Below, in pieces: positions 32,788 to 43,413 of a stretch of DNA of 64,000 nt. Under the pieces are notes generated by a model. The model saw nothing but the letters and a program-made list of their open reading frames with translations. It made no database searches and was not told the DNA's origin. The translations under genes and the position numbers were made by a program. Every line of letters starts with the position of its first letter. Position 1 is the first letter of the stretch. Source of the stretch: Devosia riboflavina (GTDB taxonomy: Bacteria; Pseudomonadota; Alphaproteobacteria; Rhizobiales; Devosiaceae); NCBI RefSeq assembly GCF_000743575.1, contig NZ_JQGC01000006.1:310001-374000 (forward strand), in the 5' to 3' direction.

Positions 32788-33444
32788 TCAGGTCTCCCCC
32801 TCGAACATGCTGCGCGCAAAGACGGCCGCCTCCACGCGGTTGCGCACCCCGAGTTTTACGAAAATGCGGCCGAGGTGGTATTTTACCGTCGCCGTGCTGA
32901 TGCCCAGATGCTCCGCCACTTCCCCGTTGCTGCTGCCCTTCGCGATGGCCCGCAACACAGCCCGTTCCTGCTCGGAGAGAGCCGAGATCGAAACCCGATC
33001 GGCATCCGCCTTGGAGGCGTTGTTGAGCGTCGTCAGCCAGCCGGCAAGCGATTGCGAGGAAAGGTAGGTCTCCCCGTTCTGCACGTCGTTGATGATGGCG
33101 ATGAGGTCGTCCGGAGACGTCTCCTTGGTAACGAACCCCGCCGCCCCCTCGCTCATCGCCGCCACAACGTCCTGGCCTTCCTCGGAAGCGGTCAAGATGA
33201 CGACCTTCGTGCCCGGGCTCACTTCGAGAATCGAGCGAATGTGCCCAACGCTACTGGCCCGCTGCATCCAGAGATCGAGAAGCAGAATGTCGGGCCGGTG
33301 CCGTGACGCCAGCTCTATTGCATCGGCGGGGCTGCCACCTTGCGCCACGACCGAGATTCTGTCGGATGCCGCGAGCGCCTGGGCCAGCCCGGCGCGAAAA
33401 ATGGCATGGTCGTCGACAAAGACGACTGTGGTGACCTCACTCAT
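32788..33444 (-). CDS. NarL/FixJ-type response regulator (pair with 33437 kinase)
   Basis: This is a 218-residue regulator. The receiver domain (about 5-120) has acidic pair DDH in VVFVDDHAIFRAG, phospho-acceptor Asp in ILLLDLWMQR, and Lys in GFVTKETSPDD. The C-terminal LuxR HTH (about 150-210) has LSEQERAVLRAIAKG and STATVKYHLGRIFVKL. ATG 33444 is preceded by GGAGGA. It overlaps the end of the kinase gene by 8 bases, a coupled two-component pair. Location opposite the RTX peroxidase suggests control of that gene, but this is inference. Confidence 0.92.
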   Translation of the reverse strand: MSEVTTVVFVDDHAIFRAGLAQALAASDRISVVAQGGSPADAIELASRHRPDILLLDLWMQRASSVGHIRSILEVSPGTKVVILTASEEGQDVVAAMSEGAAGFVTKETSPDDLIAIINDVQNGETYLSSQSLAGWLTTLNNASKADADRVSISALSEQERAVLRAIAKGSSNGEVAEHLGISTATVKYHLGRIFVKLGVRNRVEAAVFARSMFEGET

Positions 33445-34816
33445 CTGGCTCCTCCACATCAAGGCTCACTTCCAGCGAAAATTCGTCGCCGATCCGCCGC
33501 GCCGCAAATATACCATTGAGGATTTCCACACGCGCCTTGAGCCCGTCGAGCCCCATCCCCGACAGTTCATGCGGCTCGCGCGTCCGTGCCGCCAATATCG
33601 CGTTACGCAGTTCTATCCGCGCCCTTTGCCCCGACATGGCGCAGGTCACGGTGACGATCGTATCCTGGGAATGTCGGAACGCGTTGTTCAATCCCTCCTG
33701 CACGATCCGATAGAGCGCGATCTGCGTTTCAAGGCCGGCATTGGCGGCGCCGAACTGTCCCGCGCGAACGACGCTCGCCCCGGTACGCGCCTCATGCGCT
33801 TCGATCGCCAGGTCGACGATCGCGTCGAGCGAGAGGTTGGCGATATCGGGCAGGATGAGCCCATAACTGATGCTGCGGATTTCCGACAATGCCGTAATCA
33901 GCGACGTGCGCATCGCGTTCAATATCCGCGCCCGCTCGGCCGGCGTTTTCGCCAGCGCGCTTTCCTGCGCCTTGAGCAGGGCAAAATTGATGAGCTGGGA
34001 TGGCCCGTCATGCAGGTCCGCACTCGCCAGTTTCAGGCGCTTTTCGGCGAGGGCCGCAGCGTTGCGCACCTCGCCGACCTGTGCTCGCAAATGCAGCGAC
34101 GCCTTCAATCGTTCTGCGAGATCAAGCCGCTGTGCTTGAATAGTCCTGCTACCTCTTTGCACTATGCCAAAAAGGACGATGATTGCTGCCGCTGCGCCCG
34201 CCACCACGAAAGACCAGACCACGAGGGTTGTATTGGTCAGCGAGTGCTCCAGCGCTTCGGTGGTCTCGTGAATTTCCACGACGGCAATGATCTCTTCGCT
34301 GCCAAGCCTGTGGACCGGCGCGTAGACCTCGAGCAACCCCGCCTGGAGCTCGCGTAGCGTGTGCTCCTCGGCCCCCAGGTCGGCAAAGGTAGAGCTGACC
34401 TTTCCTTCAAAGGCGTGGCGGGCCTCTACGGGCAGCGGAAACTTGCGTCCGATCAGGAATGTCGAGTTTGAATAGGCGACCTCGCCGCTTGGCAGCCAAA
34501 CTTCGAGATAGGGGAACCGATCCCGAAAATCCTCCTTGGCCATCAAGGTATCCATTCGGGCAATATTATCCTCGGAAATGGCCCCGCCATCCGCCACGTC
34601 CTGCAGCATCGTGGAAAACACGCCGTCCAGAAACAGCGCCGTTTGCTGGGTTCGCTCATTGATCTCGCTCTGATTGAGCACCGCGCTGATGAGCATGCCC
34701 GAAACGGCACTGACCAGCACTACCACGGTCACGCTGGCGATCAGGTATTGCGTTGCCAGCTCGAGGTCGCGCCAGCGCAGAACAGCACCCTGAACATGCT
34801 GCCTGAGCCCAATCAT
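33437..34816 (-). CDS. Membrane sensor histidine kinase (HisKA_3/NarX-like)
   Basis: The 459-residue kinase has transmembrane helices near 24-47 and 197-219 bounding a periplasmic sensor of about 150 residues. A coiled-coil linker leads to the phospho-acceptor motif ADLHDGPSQLINFALLK, of the HisKA_3 class that pairs with NarL regulators. ATPase features are VQEGLNNAFRHSQ (N box) and LSGMGLDGLKARVEIL (G box). The periplasmic domain has a dCache/sCache-like look (FPYLEVWLPSGEVAYSNST) that may bind a small ligand. It is divergent from the giant RTX peroxidase gene. Confidence 0.9.
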   Translation of the reverse strand: MIGLRQHVQGAVLRWRDLELATQYLIASVTVVVLVSAVSGMLISAVLNQSEINERTQQTALFLDGVFSTMLQDVADGGAISEDNIARMDTLMAKEDFRDRFPYLEVWLPSGEVAYSNSTFLIGRKFPLPVEARHAFEGKVSSTFADLGAEEHTLRELQAGLLEVYAPVHRLGSEEIIAVVEIHETTEALEHSLTNTTLVVWSFVVAGAAAAIIVLFGIVQRGSRTIQAQRLDLAERLKASLHLRAQVGEVRNAAALAEKRLKLASADLHDGPSQLINFALLKAQESALAKTPAERARILNAMRTSLITALSEIRSISYGLILPDIANLSLDAIVDLAIEAHEARTGASVVRAGQFGAANAGLETQIALYRIVQEGLNNAFRHSQDTIVTVTCAMSGQRARIELRNAILAARTREPHELSGMGLDGLKARVEILNGIFAARRIGDEFSLEVSLDVEEPDE

Positions 34817-35181
34817 GTCTCGAAACGTCCCTCAGGCAAACATGGTGCCAGTAGACTCCCCCAACGCACTTTCAGACCTCCCTGTCTTCTCCGGCCAACA
34901 CTATGCACCGGAGAAAATACCATCCTCCAATATTTCCACTTCAACAACGCCGAACTGCGCAACTTCTTGAGGCGCGGGCAAAAACGCTCGACCAAGGCCC
35001 TAGCCACTTGGCTAGTCGCACGCTAACCAAGCCGATAGGACCGGTTCCGACCTCAAGGGAAAAAGTCTCAAGACCTACCGATATTACGGCCAACTCATTG
35101 TCGTTTTAGCGTCTCCATAACGAAAACCCCTGCGCTCAGTGTTTGGCCCCAGCAGCGTTTTCGATTGTTTGGGAGATGAGA
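34817..35181. other. 365-base divergent promoter region between the kinase and RTX peroxidase
   Basis: No coding region is visible. It contains a short hairpin (CTAGCC-ACTT-GGCTAG, 35000-35015) and is noticeably more AT-rich than the surroundings. Any phospho-regulator sites controlling the peroxidase should lie here. The 3' edge carries the ribosome-binding site GGGAG (35171-35175). Confidence 0.45.
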
Positions 35182-38100
35182 ATGGTAACGCTCGTAAAGC
35201 ACGATCTGGAATTCATCCTGAAGCAGATCGAGATCGCGGAAGCACACGCCGCAGGCGGCGATCTTGCAGCTTTGGTCGCCGGCTATGGCGGCAATGATGG
35301 CCTCGCGCAGGCTCATCTCCTGCCCTATGGCCTCCGCACCGTCGATGGCAGCTACAATAACCTGCTGCCCGGCCGGGAAAACTGGGGCGCCTCCGATCAG
35401 AGCTTTCCGGGGCTTTTCACCCCGACCTATCTCGATGATGACGACGGCGACCGCTACGACTTCAACCCGCTCCCGAATATGGAGACCTGGTACACCAACA
35501 ATGATTACGCCAATGCCGGGACGAACAGCGGTTCCCAGCCTGGGCCGGGCAGTGGCACGGTCATCGACGCCGATCCGCGTATCATCTCCAATCTCGTCGT
35601 CGATCAGACCCTGAACAATCCGGCCGCCATAGCCGCGGCGCTGACCCTAGCCGGCGTTCCCAACGAACAGCTCTATGAAATTCTTGGCCAGATCGTCGAT
35701 GCCAAGCGAGCAGTCGACGCCGCCTCGGCGGGCAATGCGACCCCTCAGGATATCGCAAACCTCGAGGCCGCCGTCGAGGCCGCAGAGGCTGCCTTGGCGC
35801 AGGCCAGCGCTGGCGCGGTGGCCCTGATTGCCGCAGCGGCCGACGATCAGGCCCTGCTGACCGCCGCGGAAGGCGCTCTTGCGACCGCTCAAACCGCTGC
35901 CACTCAGGCTGTTGCCGCAGTCGCCGCGCTCCTCACCGACAACATTCCCAATGCCGATCAGGGCACCGCCTTTGCTGACGCCATTGCGCATTCCGATCTC
36001 ATGCAGGCTGCGCTTGTTACGGCCCAAGCCAATGTGACGTCTGCCTCCACCAATGCCGCTGCATCCGCGCAGGCTTTGGCCGATGTCGTCGGCCCAGCCA
36101 CCAATGCCCTCGCTGATGCGCAGGCGGATCTGGATGCTGCATTGGAGACCACGTCCGATCTCGACGTCGCCCAGTCTCACCTCACGGCTCTTCTCGGTGC
36201 CTATGGTGTCGAGATGGATGACAACACCATCTTCCTGCCCAATGTTTCGCCCGACGAAGGCCTGTCCTCGCCGTTCAATGGCTGGATGACGATCTTCGGC
36301 CAGTTCTTCGATCACGGCCTCGACCTTGTGGCCAAGGGCGGCAATGGCACTGTCTATGTGCCGCTCTCCCCGGATGACCCGATGTATGTGCCCGGCGGTC
36401 AGAACTACATCCCGCTCACCCGCGTCACGGTCAATCCCGGCGCCGATGGCATTCTCGGCACGGCCGATGACGGTGCCGGCCCCAAGAACCTGACGACGCC
36501 CTGGGTGGACCAGAACCAGACCTACGCATCGACCGCCTCCAAGCAGGTCTTTATGCGCGAATACATTGCGGGTCCGGACGGCAAGCCCATCGCCAGTGGC
36601 CTCCTGCTCGAAGGCACCAATGGCGGTCTCGCCACCTGGGCCGATATCAAGAAGCAGGCTGCCGACGTCCTCGGCATTAAACTGACCGACCTCAATGTCG
36701 GCAATATCCCGCTGGTCGCCTCTGACGAATACGGCAACTTCATTCCCGGCGCCAATGGCTATCCGCAACTTGTGGTGAACCTGGGACCCGACGGCATCCT
36801 TGGGACAGCCGATGACGTGTTGCGTGAAGGCAATCCCGCTTCGCCCGTCAGCGCACAAGGCGTCGCCGTCACCGGCCATGCCTTCCTTGACGATATTGCC
36901 CACGCGGCCGTGCCGGTCATTTCCGGTGGCGCGCTTCGGCCTGATGATGACGCAGCGCTGGGCTATTCGGGTGGCATGGTCCAACTTGCTATCGGCTCCC
37001 CTCCCGTCCTGCAGTTTGACGTGAACGGGGATCCTATCATGGTTCGCAGCCTGGATAATGGCCGGGGCGGACAGACATTTTACGACAACGAACTGCTCGA
37101 TCGCCACTTCATCGCCGGCGATGGCCGCGTCAACGAGAACATCGCCCTGACCGCCGTCCACCAGGTCTTCCACTCCGAGCACAACCGCATCGTGGAAATG
37201 ACCAAGCAGATCGCGCTCGATAGCGGCGACCTGAACTTCCTCAACCAATGGCTCCTCGTCGACGTCGCAGCGATCCCGACAACGCAGGCGGAAATCAATG
37301 CCCTCGTCTGGGATGGCGAACGTCTCTTCCAGGTCGGCCGCTTCACCAATGAAATGGAGTATCAGCACCTGGTGTTCGAGGAATTCGGCCGCATGATGCA
37401 GCCCGATATCGATGCCTTCGTGTTCGAGCCTTCAGCCGATATCAATCCCAGCATCGCCGCCGAATTCGCCCACGTGGTCTATCGCTTCGGCCACTCGATG
37501 CTGCGTCAGGACATTGCCGTCATCCAGATGGATGAAGACGGCAGGCCCATCCAGAACGACATCACCCTCTTCGAAGGCTTCCTCAACCCGATCAAATACG
37601 ACTCCCTGGGCTCGGCCGAAGAAGCCTCGGGCGCCATCATCCGTGGCATGAGCCGCCAGGTCGGCAGCGCCATCGACGAATTCGTCACTGACGTGCTGCG
37701 CAACCAGTTGCTCGGCATTCCGCTCGATCTCGCCACCATCAACCTCGCGCGTGGTCGCGATGTCGGCACCCCGCCGCTCAATGTCGGCCGCCAGAAATTC
37801 TACGACGAGACCGGCGATACCCTGCTCAAGCCCTATACGAGCTGGGCCGATTTCGCCCTCAATCTCATGAACCCGGCCTCGATCATCAATTTCATCGCGG
37901 CCTATGGCACCCATGAGACGTTGATCAATAACGAGGCCAATCCCAAGACCATCGAGCAACTGCGCGAAGCAGCGACCTTGCTGGTGCTCGGCGGGGATGG
38001 CGCGCCAGCCGACCGACTTGATTTCCTCAATGCCACCGGCGCCTATGCCGGCGGCAAGCTCGGCGGCCTCAACGACGTCGATTTCTGGATCGGTGGCCTC

Positions 38101-41100
38101 GCCGAAAAGAAAATGGCCTTCGGCGGCATGCTGGGCTCGACCTTCGCCTTCGTCTTCCAGATGACCATGGAAAACCTGCAGGACGCCGACCGGTTCTACT
38201 ACCTGTCGCGCACCCAAGGCCTTAACCTCCTCAACGAGCTGGAAAACAACACCTTTGCCGAACTGGTCATGCGCAATACCGACCTCGGCGACGACCATTC
38301 GACCGCATTGCCGGGCAATCTCTTTTCGGCCTTCGAAATGCCGACCCTGGAAATGGATCCGAGCAAGCAGCTCGACGAGGATCCGACCCAGGACAATCCC
38401 TATCTGCCCTTTGCCAATATCGTGGAGCGGCGCGACGCAGCCGGCAACCTGATTGCTGCGGGCGATACCACCACCGTCGCCGCCTATATCCGCGTCAACA
38501 GCAATGAGCATTTCACCATCGGCGGCACCGAGGGCAATGACACCATCGTTTCCGGCGGTGGCGACGACGCCATCTGGGGCAAGGGCGGCGATGACCGCAT
38601 CGAGGCCGGCTACGGCGTCGACAAGGTTTTCGGCGGCGAGGGCGACGACATCATCACCAATGCCGGCACCGATATCGGCGAGGCCGATTTCCTGCATGGC
38701 AACGAGGGCAATGACGTCATCCACGGCGGCTCCGGCCTGTCGCTGATTTTCGGCAACCAGGGCAATGACTTCCTGATCGCCGGCCCCGACGGCAAGGAAA
38801 TCTTCGGCGGCACCGGCAATGACTTCATCCTCGGCGGCACGGGCGGCGATTTCCTGCTCGGCAACGAGGGTAACGACTGGATCGAAGGCGGCGATCGCTT
38901 CGATACGCTGGCCGGCGAAAACTCCGAACTGTTCTTCAACTCCTCCATTGTCGGACACGACGTGCTGCTCGGCGGCGGTGGCGACACCGATTATGACGCC
39001 GAATCCGGCGACGACATCATGTCCCAGAATAGCGAGGGCATTCAGCGCTCCAACGGCATGGCTGGTTTTGACTGGGCCATCCACAAGGGCGACAGCCAGG
39101 CCGCCAATTCCGACCTCGGCATTCCCATCTTCGAAACCCAGGAAGCCTTCATCCTGCGCGACCGCTTCGACCTCGTCGAAGGCCTTTCCGGCTGGGACAA
39201 GAACGATACCCTGACCGGCCGTAACGTCGCGGTAAACACCCGCGCCGAAGCGGAGGGCACGGCAGCCATCCCCAATGCAGGCTCCGCACTCGACAGCTAT
39301 TCCAACGCGCTCCTCGAAAAGAACGTCGATCTGATCACCGGCCTGCGGGCGCTCGTCGCCCATATCACCCGGACCAACCAGACCGGCGCCAATGGCGTCG
39401 TCGAATCCGTCGTGCTTGAAACGGCCGATGCTTCCGACATCCTGCTCGGTGGTGGCGGCAGCGATACCATCAAGGGTCTCGCCGGTAACGACGTCATCGA
39501 CGGCGACATGTGGCTCAACGTCCGCATCATCGGCACCTCGAAGCTGGGAACGAGCTTCTCGGCCGACTACATGGAAAGCCCGGTCACGCTCTACAGGAAC
39601 ACTCAGGGCCAACTGGTCCCGGCCAGCACGCCAAACGCCATTGCGGTGACCAAACCGCTGACGACCTGGATGCTGGAAGGCGCGATCAATCCCGGCGCCC
39701 TCAGCATCGTGCGCGAAATCGTCAATGGCAATGTCACTGGTGATTTCGATCGCGCCGTTTATACCGACATCCGGACCAATTACAGCTTCGGTCTCAATTC
39801 CGACGACAGCCTTTTCATCGATCACTCAGGCTTCGTACAGCCTCAGAACGACGATGACTTGCCCGAACAGGAGGAGGGGACCCCGAACCTGCGTTCGGAC
39901 GGCAAGGACACTTTCCGCAATATCGAACTGCTGTCCTTCAGCGAAAACCGCTTCCTCAACGTCATCGAGGGCACCAGCGCCAACGAGACGCTCACCGGCA
40001 CCATCACCGATATCGGCTTCGGCCGCGACGATCTGATCTCCGGCCGGGACGGCAATGACACCCTCAATGGCGGCGTCGGCGACGACGTGCTGCTCGGTGG
40101 CGACGGTGCCGATACCCTCAACGGCGGCGACGGCAACGATATCCTGATCGGCGGCAAGGACGGCACGACCACGACAACCACCACGTCGACCTACGCAGAC
40201 AATTTCAACACCACAAGCTTCGGCAATTCTACCGGTGGAACCAACTGGGGCCCCGATTGGGTAGAAACCGGTGACGACAACAGTGATGACAGCGGTCAGA
40301 TTCAGATCGACGAAGCTATTAATAACGCCCTCGGCTTCGTGGCAGGCAACGGCGCGCAAATCCAACGTACCGTAAACCTGGCAGGCGCTACCTCGGCCAC
40401 CTTGAGCTATTCCATCGTCGAGTCCGGTCTCGATGAGAATGACGACAGCCTCACCGTGTACTTCTCAAGGACAGGCCTCGAAGCCGATTTCGTGCAGGTC
40501 GATCTGATCAATAACTCGACCAATACCGTGAACCGCTCCATCAACCTGAATCTCTTTGGTTCGGGAGAGTTTACGGCCAACGCCGCCATCCGCTTCGTCG
40601 CATCGAGCTATGAGGGCACCGACAGCGTCGCTATCGACAACCTATCCATCAGCTTCACGACCAGCACAACCAATACTGCCGGCGACCTGCTCAATGGTGG
40701 CAATGGCGACGACACCTATGTGATCAACCTCGGTGACGGCAGCGACGTCATCACCGAATCCAGCGGCACAGACAGGATTGTGATCGGTGCCGGGGTGCTC
40801 ACCGGGCTGACCGCCTTCAGCGGCGCCAGCAACGATCTGGTTCTCCAGTTCAATGGTCAGCAGGTGACCGTCAACGACCACTATGACAGCGCCGGTGAAG
40901 TGGTCGAAACCATCAATCTCGATGGCACAACCTACGAAGGCTATGCTTTCGACGGCGATTACGCCCTCAGCACCGACGACAATGGTGACCGCGAAGCAGC
41001 CGCCGGGGTCAACACGCTCCTCGCCGGCTCCACCGGCAGCAATGAGCTGATCGGCGCCGACGGCGGCGATCTGCTCTTTGGCCATGACGGCAATGACACG

Positions 41101-43413
41101 CTCCTCGGCGGAACCGGCGACGACCTGCTGGTCGGCGGCAGCGGCGATGACGAACTCGACGGCGAGGCCGGCGCCGATACCATGGTGGGTGGCGCAGGCA
41201 ATGACATCTACATCGTCGACGATGCCGGCGACGTAGTCGTCGAAGCGGGAGGCGGTGGTATCGATGAAGTACAAACCGACCTTGCCGCCTATACCCTTTC
41301 CGCCAATGTCGAAGACCTCACCTATACCGGCGCGGGCACCTTCACTGGTACAGGCAACGCGCTCGACAACGTCATCGAGGGCGGGGCAGGGGTCGATACC
41401 CTGACCGGTCTCGGCGGCAACGATACCTATCTCGTCACCGCTGGCGATGTGGTGGTGGAAGCCGAAAACGGTGGCACTGACACTATCGTGTCCGCGGCCT
41501 CCTATGTGCTGGGAGCCAATCTCGAAAATCTCTCGCTGACCGGCAATGCCGACGGCATCAACGGCACCGGCAACGCCCTCGACAATGTCCTCACCGGCAA
41601 TGGCGGCACCAATCAGCTCTTCGGCGGCGCGGGCAATGACACCATAAATGGCGGTGACGACGCTGATTTCATCGATGGCGGCAGCGGCAACGATATCCTG
41701 CATGGCGGCGCTGGCAACGACACCGACATCCTGATCGGTGGCGAAGGCAACGACACGATCTATCTCAACACCAATTCCGGCATCACCAATGATGGCAACG
41801 ACATCATCCGCTACACAGCGGCCAACTTCGGCGATGACACGATCCACGGCTTCGACGCGAATGCCAATGGCGGACAGGACCAGATCGATCTCAGCGCTCT
41901 TGGCGTCACGGCCGCCAATTTCAATAGCCGCGTATTCGAAAGTGCTTCGGGCGCCGATACCATCCTGACCATCCGCGAAAACGGACCGGCCTCGACCATC
42001 CTCGGCACCATTCGCATCGCCGGAGTGAGCAACGCCAATATCGATGCTACCGATTTCATCCTGGCTTCTGCCCCTCCGGCCCTGGTCATCAACGGCACAG
42101 ATGCCGGTCAGACCACCAATGCCGGCAATAGCGCCGAAACCATCTATGCGAATGGCGGCAATGACACGGTCAACGCCAATGGCGGCAATGATGTCGTCTT
42201 CGGCGGGGAGGGTGCCGATACGCTCAACGGCGGTGACGGCAACGACACGCTCTCGGGCGGCCTGGGCATGGCAAACGGCACCATGGTCGACAATTTCCTT
42301 TCTGCCTCCTACTCAAACAACAACGGCAACGTCAATTTTGCCGGCAACTGGTCCGAAAACTCCGACAATGGCGGAGCGACCGGGGGCGACATCCTGATAA
42401 CCGGTGGCCGGCTGACCTTTGCGTCGGGCACCGACAATAACGACTCCATCCAGCGCGCCATCAATCTGACGGGCGCAACGGCTCCCACGCTGTCCTTCGA
42501 CTACCAGGCGGTCGGCCTCGATACGGGTGAAACCGTAGTGGTTCAGGCGCTCAATGGTAGCACCTGGGACACGCTGGGCACGCTGGGCGGAAACGCAACA
42601 TCCAGCTTCTCTTCGCCCCTCAATCCCGCCCATTCGGCGATCCGCTTCGTCGCCACCGGCGGGTTTGAGACCGGAGAATCCTTCCACATCGACAATGTGG
42701 TCGTGGCCCTCGGTCCAAACAGCGGCGTCGACACCATCAACGGCAATGCCGGGGATGACACCATCATCTGGAACGCCAACAATACGGGTCCGACCGATGG
42801 CTTCGACATCGTCGATGGCGGCACCGAAGGCACGGCCGGCGACACCTTCGTCGTCAATGGCAATGGCGCCGTCGAAACCTACCGCATCTACACCAAGGCC
42901 GCGGCAGCCGCCGCAGGCTTTGCCTCGGCAGCCCTGACGGAAATCGTCATCACCCGCCACGTCGGCCTGGCCGCGGCGGTGGTCATTGCCGAATTGCGCG
43001 AGATCGAAGAAATCCGCATCAACGGCGTCGACCCTGCCGACAACACCACTGCCAGCGGCGATACGGTCGAGATCATCGGCGATTTCTCGGCCACGAGCCT
43101 CCGCCTCAACACCATCACCATCGATGGCGATGCGGGCGACGACACGATCGACATATCCGCTACGTCTCCCATGGCGGCCCGCCGATCATCGATGACGAAG
43201 ACGATGATGAGGATGACGGCGACGAAGACGATCACGGCCCAGGCGACGATGACGACGACTGGGACGACGAAGACGACGACGACGATGATGCGCCTGATGT
43301 CGGTGGTCCGGTACTTGGGACGCCGCAGGATGATGTCCTGCTCGGGACTTCGGGTGGCGACCTGGTGTTCGGCTTTGCCGGCACGGACTACATCATCGCC
43401 AATGCCGGGGTAG
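35182..43413 (+). CDS. Giant animal-type heme peroxidase with RTX repeats (type I secretion substrate), frame broken near 43,150
   Basis: About 2,743 residues as read. ATG 35182 is chosen (GGGAG six bases upstream), giving VTLVKHDLEFILKQIEIAEAH. An Ala-rich helical insertion spans about 173-340. The peroxidase core has distal Asp377-His378 in FGQFFDHGLDL, FHSEHNRIVEM, and proximal His771 in YRFGHSML. From 38521 on, GGxGxD calcium repeats occur in blocks (38521-38895, 40043-40165, 41056-41245, 41600-41770, 42150-42260) separated by two beta-sandwich-like domains (40195-40670, 42285-42715). After DDTIDIS (about 43165) the frame turns into Thr/Met/Lys-rich nonsense and stops at 43413; the true continuation is in another frame (43155-44204). 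Likely roles are a secreted oxidising enzyme or adhesin. Confidence 0.88.
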   Translation: MVTLVKHDLEFILKQIEIAEAHAAGGDLAALVAGYGGNDGLAQAHLLPYGLRTVDGSYNNLLPGRENWGASDQSFPGLFTPTYLDDDDGDRYDFNPLPNMETWYTNNDYANAGTNSGSQPGPGSGTVIDADPRIISNLVVDQTLNNPAAIAAALTLAGVPNEQLYEILGQIVDAKRAVDAASAGNATPQDIANLEAAVEAAEAALAQASAGAVALIAAAADDQALLTAAEGALATAQTAATQAVAAVAALLTDNIPNADQGTAFADAIAHSDLMQAALVTAQANVTSASTNAAASAQALADVVGPATNALADAQADLDAALETTSDLDVAQSHLTALLGAYGVEMDDNTIFLPNVSPDEGLSSPFNGWMTIFGQFFDHGLDLVAKGGNGTVYVPLSPDDPMYVPGGQNYIPLTRVTVNPGADGILGTADDGAGPKNLTTPWVDQNQTYASTASKQVFMREYIAGPDGKPIASGLLLEGTNGGLATWADIKKQAADVLGIKLTDLNVGNIPLVASDEYGNFIPGANGYPQLVVNLGPDGILGTADDVLREGNPASPVSAQGVAVTGHAFLDDIAHAAVPVISGGALRPDDDAALGYSGGMVQLAIGSPPVLQFDVNGDPIMVRSLDNGRGGQTFYDNELLDRHFIAGDGRVNENIALTAVHQVFHSEHNRIVEMTKQIALDSGDLNFLNQWLLVDVAAIPTTQAEINALVWDGERLFQVGRFTNEMEYQHLVFEEFGRMMQPDIDAFVFEPSADINPSIAAEFAHVVYRFGHSMLRQDIAVIQMDEDGRPIQNDITLFEGFLNPIKYDSLGSAEEASGAIIRGMSRQVGSAIDEFVTDVLRNQLLGIPLDLATINLARGRDVGTPPLNVGRQKFYDETGDTLLKPYTSWADFALNLMNPASIINFIAAYGTHETLINNEANPKTIEQLREAATLLVLGGDGAPADRLDFLNATGAYAGGKLGGLNDVDFWIGGLAEKKMAFGGMLGSTFAFVFQMTMENLQDADRFYYLSRTQGLNLLNELENNTFAELVMRNTDLGDDHSTALPGNLFSAFEMPTLEMDPSKQLDEDPTQDNPYLPFANIVERRDAAGNLIAAGDTTTVAAYIRVNSNEHFTIGGTEGNDTIVSGGGDDAIWGKGGDDRIEAGYGVDKVFGGEGDDIITNAGTDIGEADFLHGNEGNDVIHGGSGLSLIFGNQGNDFLIAGPDGKEIFGGTGNDFILGGTGGDFLLGNEGNDWIEGGDRFDTLAGENSELFFNSSIVGHDVLLGGGGDTDYDAESGDDIMSQNSEGIQRSNGMAGFDWAIHKGDSQAANSDLGIPIFETQEAFILRDRFDLVEGLSGWDKNDTLTGRNVAVNTRAEAEGTAAIPNAGSALDSYSNALLEKNVDLITGLRALVAHITRTNQTGANGVVESVVLETADASDILLGGGGSDTIKGLAGNDVIDGDMWLNVRIIGTSKLGTSFSADYMESPVTLYRNTQGQLVPASTPNAIAVTKPLTTWMLEGAINPGALSIVREIVNGNVTGDFDRAVYTDIRTNYSFGLNSDDSLFIDHSGFVQPQNDDDLPEQEEGTPNLRSDGKDTFRNIELLSFSENRFLNVIEGTSANETLTGTITDIGFGRDDLISGRDGNDTLNGGVGDDVLLGGDGADTLNGGDGNDILIGGKDGTTTTTTTSTYADNFNTTSFGNSTGGTNWGPDWVETGDDNSDDSGQIQIDEAINNALGFVAGNGAQIQRTVNLAGATSATLSYSIVESGLDENDDSLTVYFSRTGLEADFVQVDLINNSTNTVNRSINLNLFGSGEFTANAAIRFVASSYEGTDSVAIDNLSISFTTSTTNTAGDLLNGGNGDDTYVINLGDGSDVITESSGTDRIVIGAGVLTGLTAFSGASNDLVLQFNGQQVTVNDHYDSAGEVVETINLDGTTYEGYAFDGDYALSTDDNGDREAAAGVNTLLAGSTGSNELIGADGGDLLFGHDGNDTLLGGTGDDLLVGGSGDDELDGEAGADTMVGGAGNDIYIVDDAGDVVVEAGGGGIDEVQTDLAAYTLSANVEDLTYTGAGTFTGTGNALDNVIEGGAGVDTLTGLGGNDTYLVTAGDVVVEAENGGTDTIVSAASYVLGANLENLSLTGNADGINGTGNALDNVLTGNGGTNQLFGGAGNDTINGGDDADFIDGGSGNDILHGGAGNDTDILIGGEGNDTIYLNTNSGITNDGNDIIRYTAANFGDDTIHGFDANANGGQDQIDLSALGVTAANFNSRVFESASGADTILTIRENGPASTILGTIRIAGVSNANIDATDFILASAPPALVINGTDAGQTTNAGNSAETIYANGGNDTVNANGGNDVVFGGEGADTLNGGDGNDTLSGGLGMANGTMVDNFLSASYSNNNGNVNFAGNWSENSDNGGATGGDILITGGRLTFASGTDNNDSIQRAINLTGATAPTLSFDYQAVGLDTGETVVVQALNGSTWDTLGTLGGNATSSFSSPLNPAHSAIRFVATGGFETGESFHIDNVVVALGPNSGVDTINGNAGDDTIIWNANNTGPTDGFDIVDGGTEGTAGDTFVVNGNGAVETYRIYTKAAAAAAGFASAALTEIVITRHVGLAAAVVIAELREIEEIRINGVDPADNTTASGDTVEIIGDFSATSLRLNTITIDGDAGDDTIDISATSPMAARRSSMTKTMMRMTATKTITAQATMTTTGTTKTTTTMMRLMSVVRYLGRRRMMSCSGLRVATWCSALPARTTSSPMPG

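Noticed and set aside
37432..39825. Long antisense open frame (797 codons) opposite the RTX peroxidase
   Set aside because: It mirrors the Gly/Asp codons of the sense RTX repeats and has no known domain or ribosome-binding site; GC-rich DNA produces such shadows. Same reasoning for 43566-45872 and 61774-63921 on the minus strand.
43190..43300. GAC/GAT-rich tract as a phase-variation switch
   Set aside because: The repeat unit is a triplet, so length changes would not alter the frame. It only makes the acidic linker.
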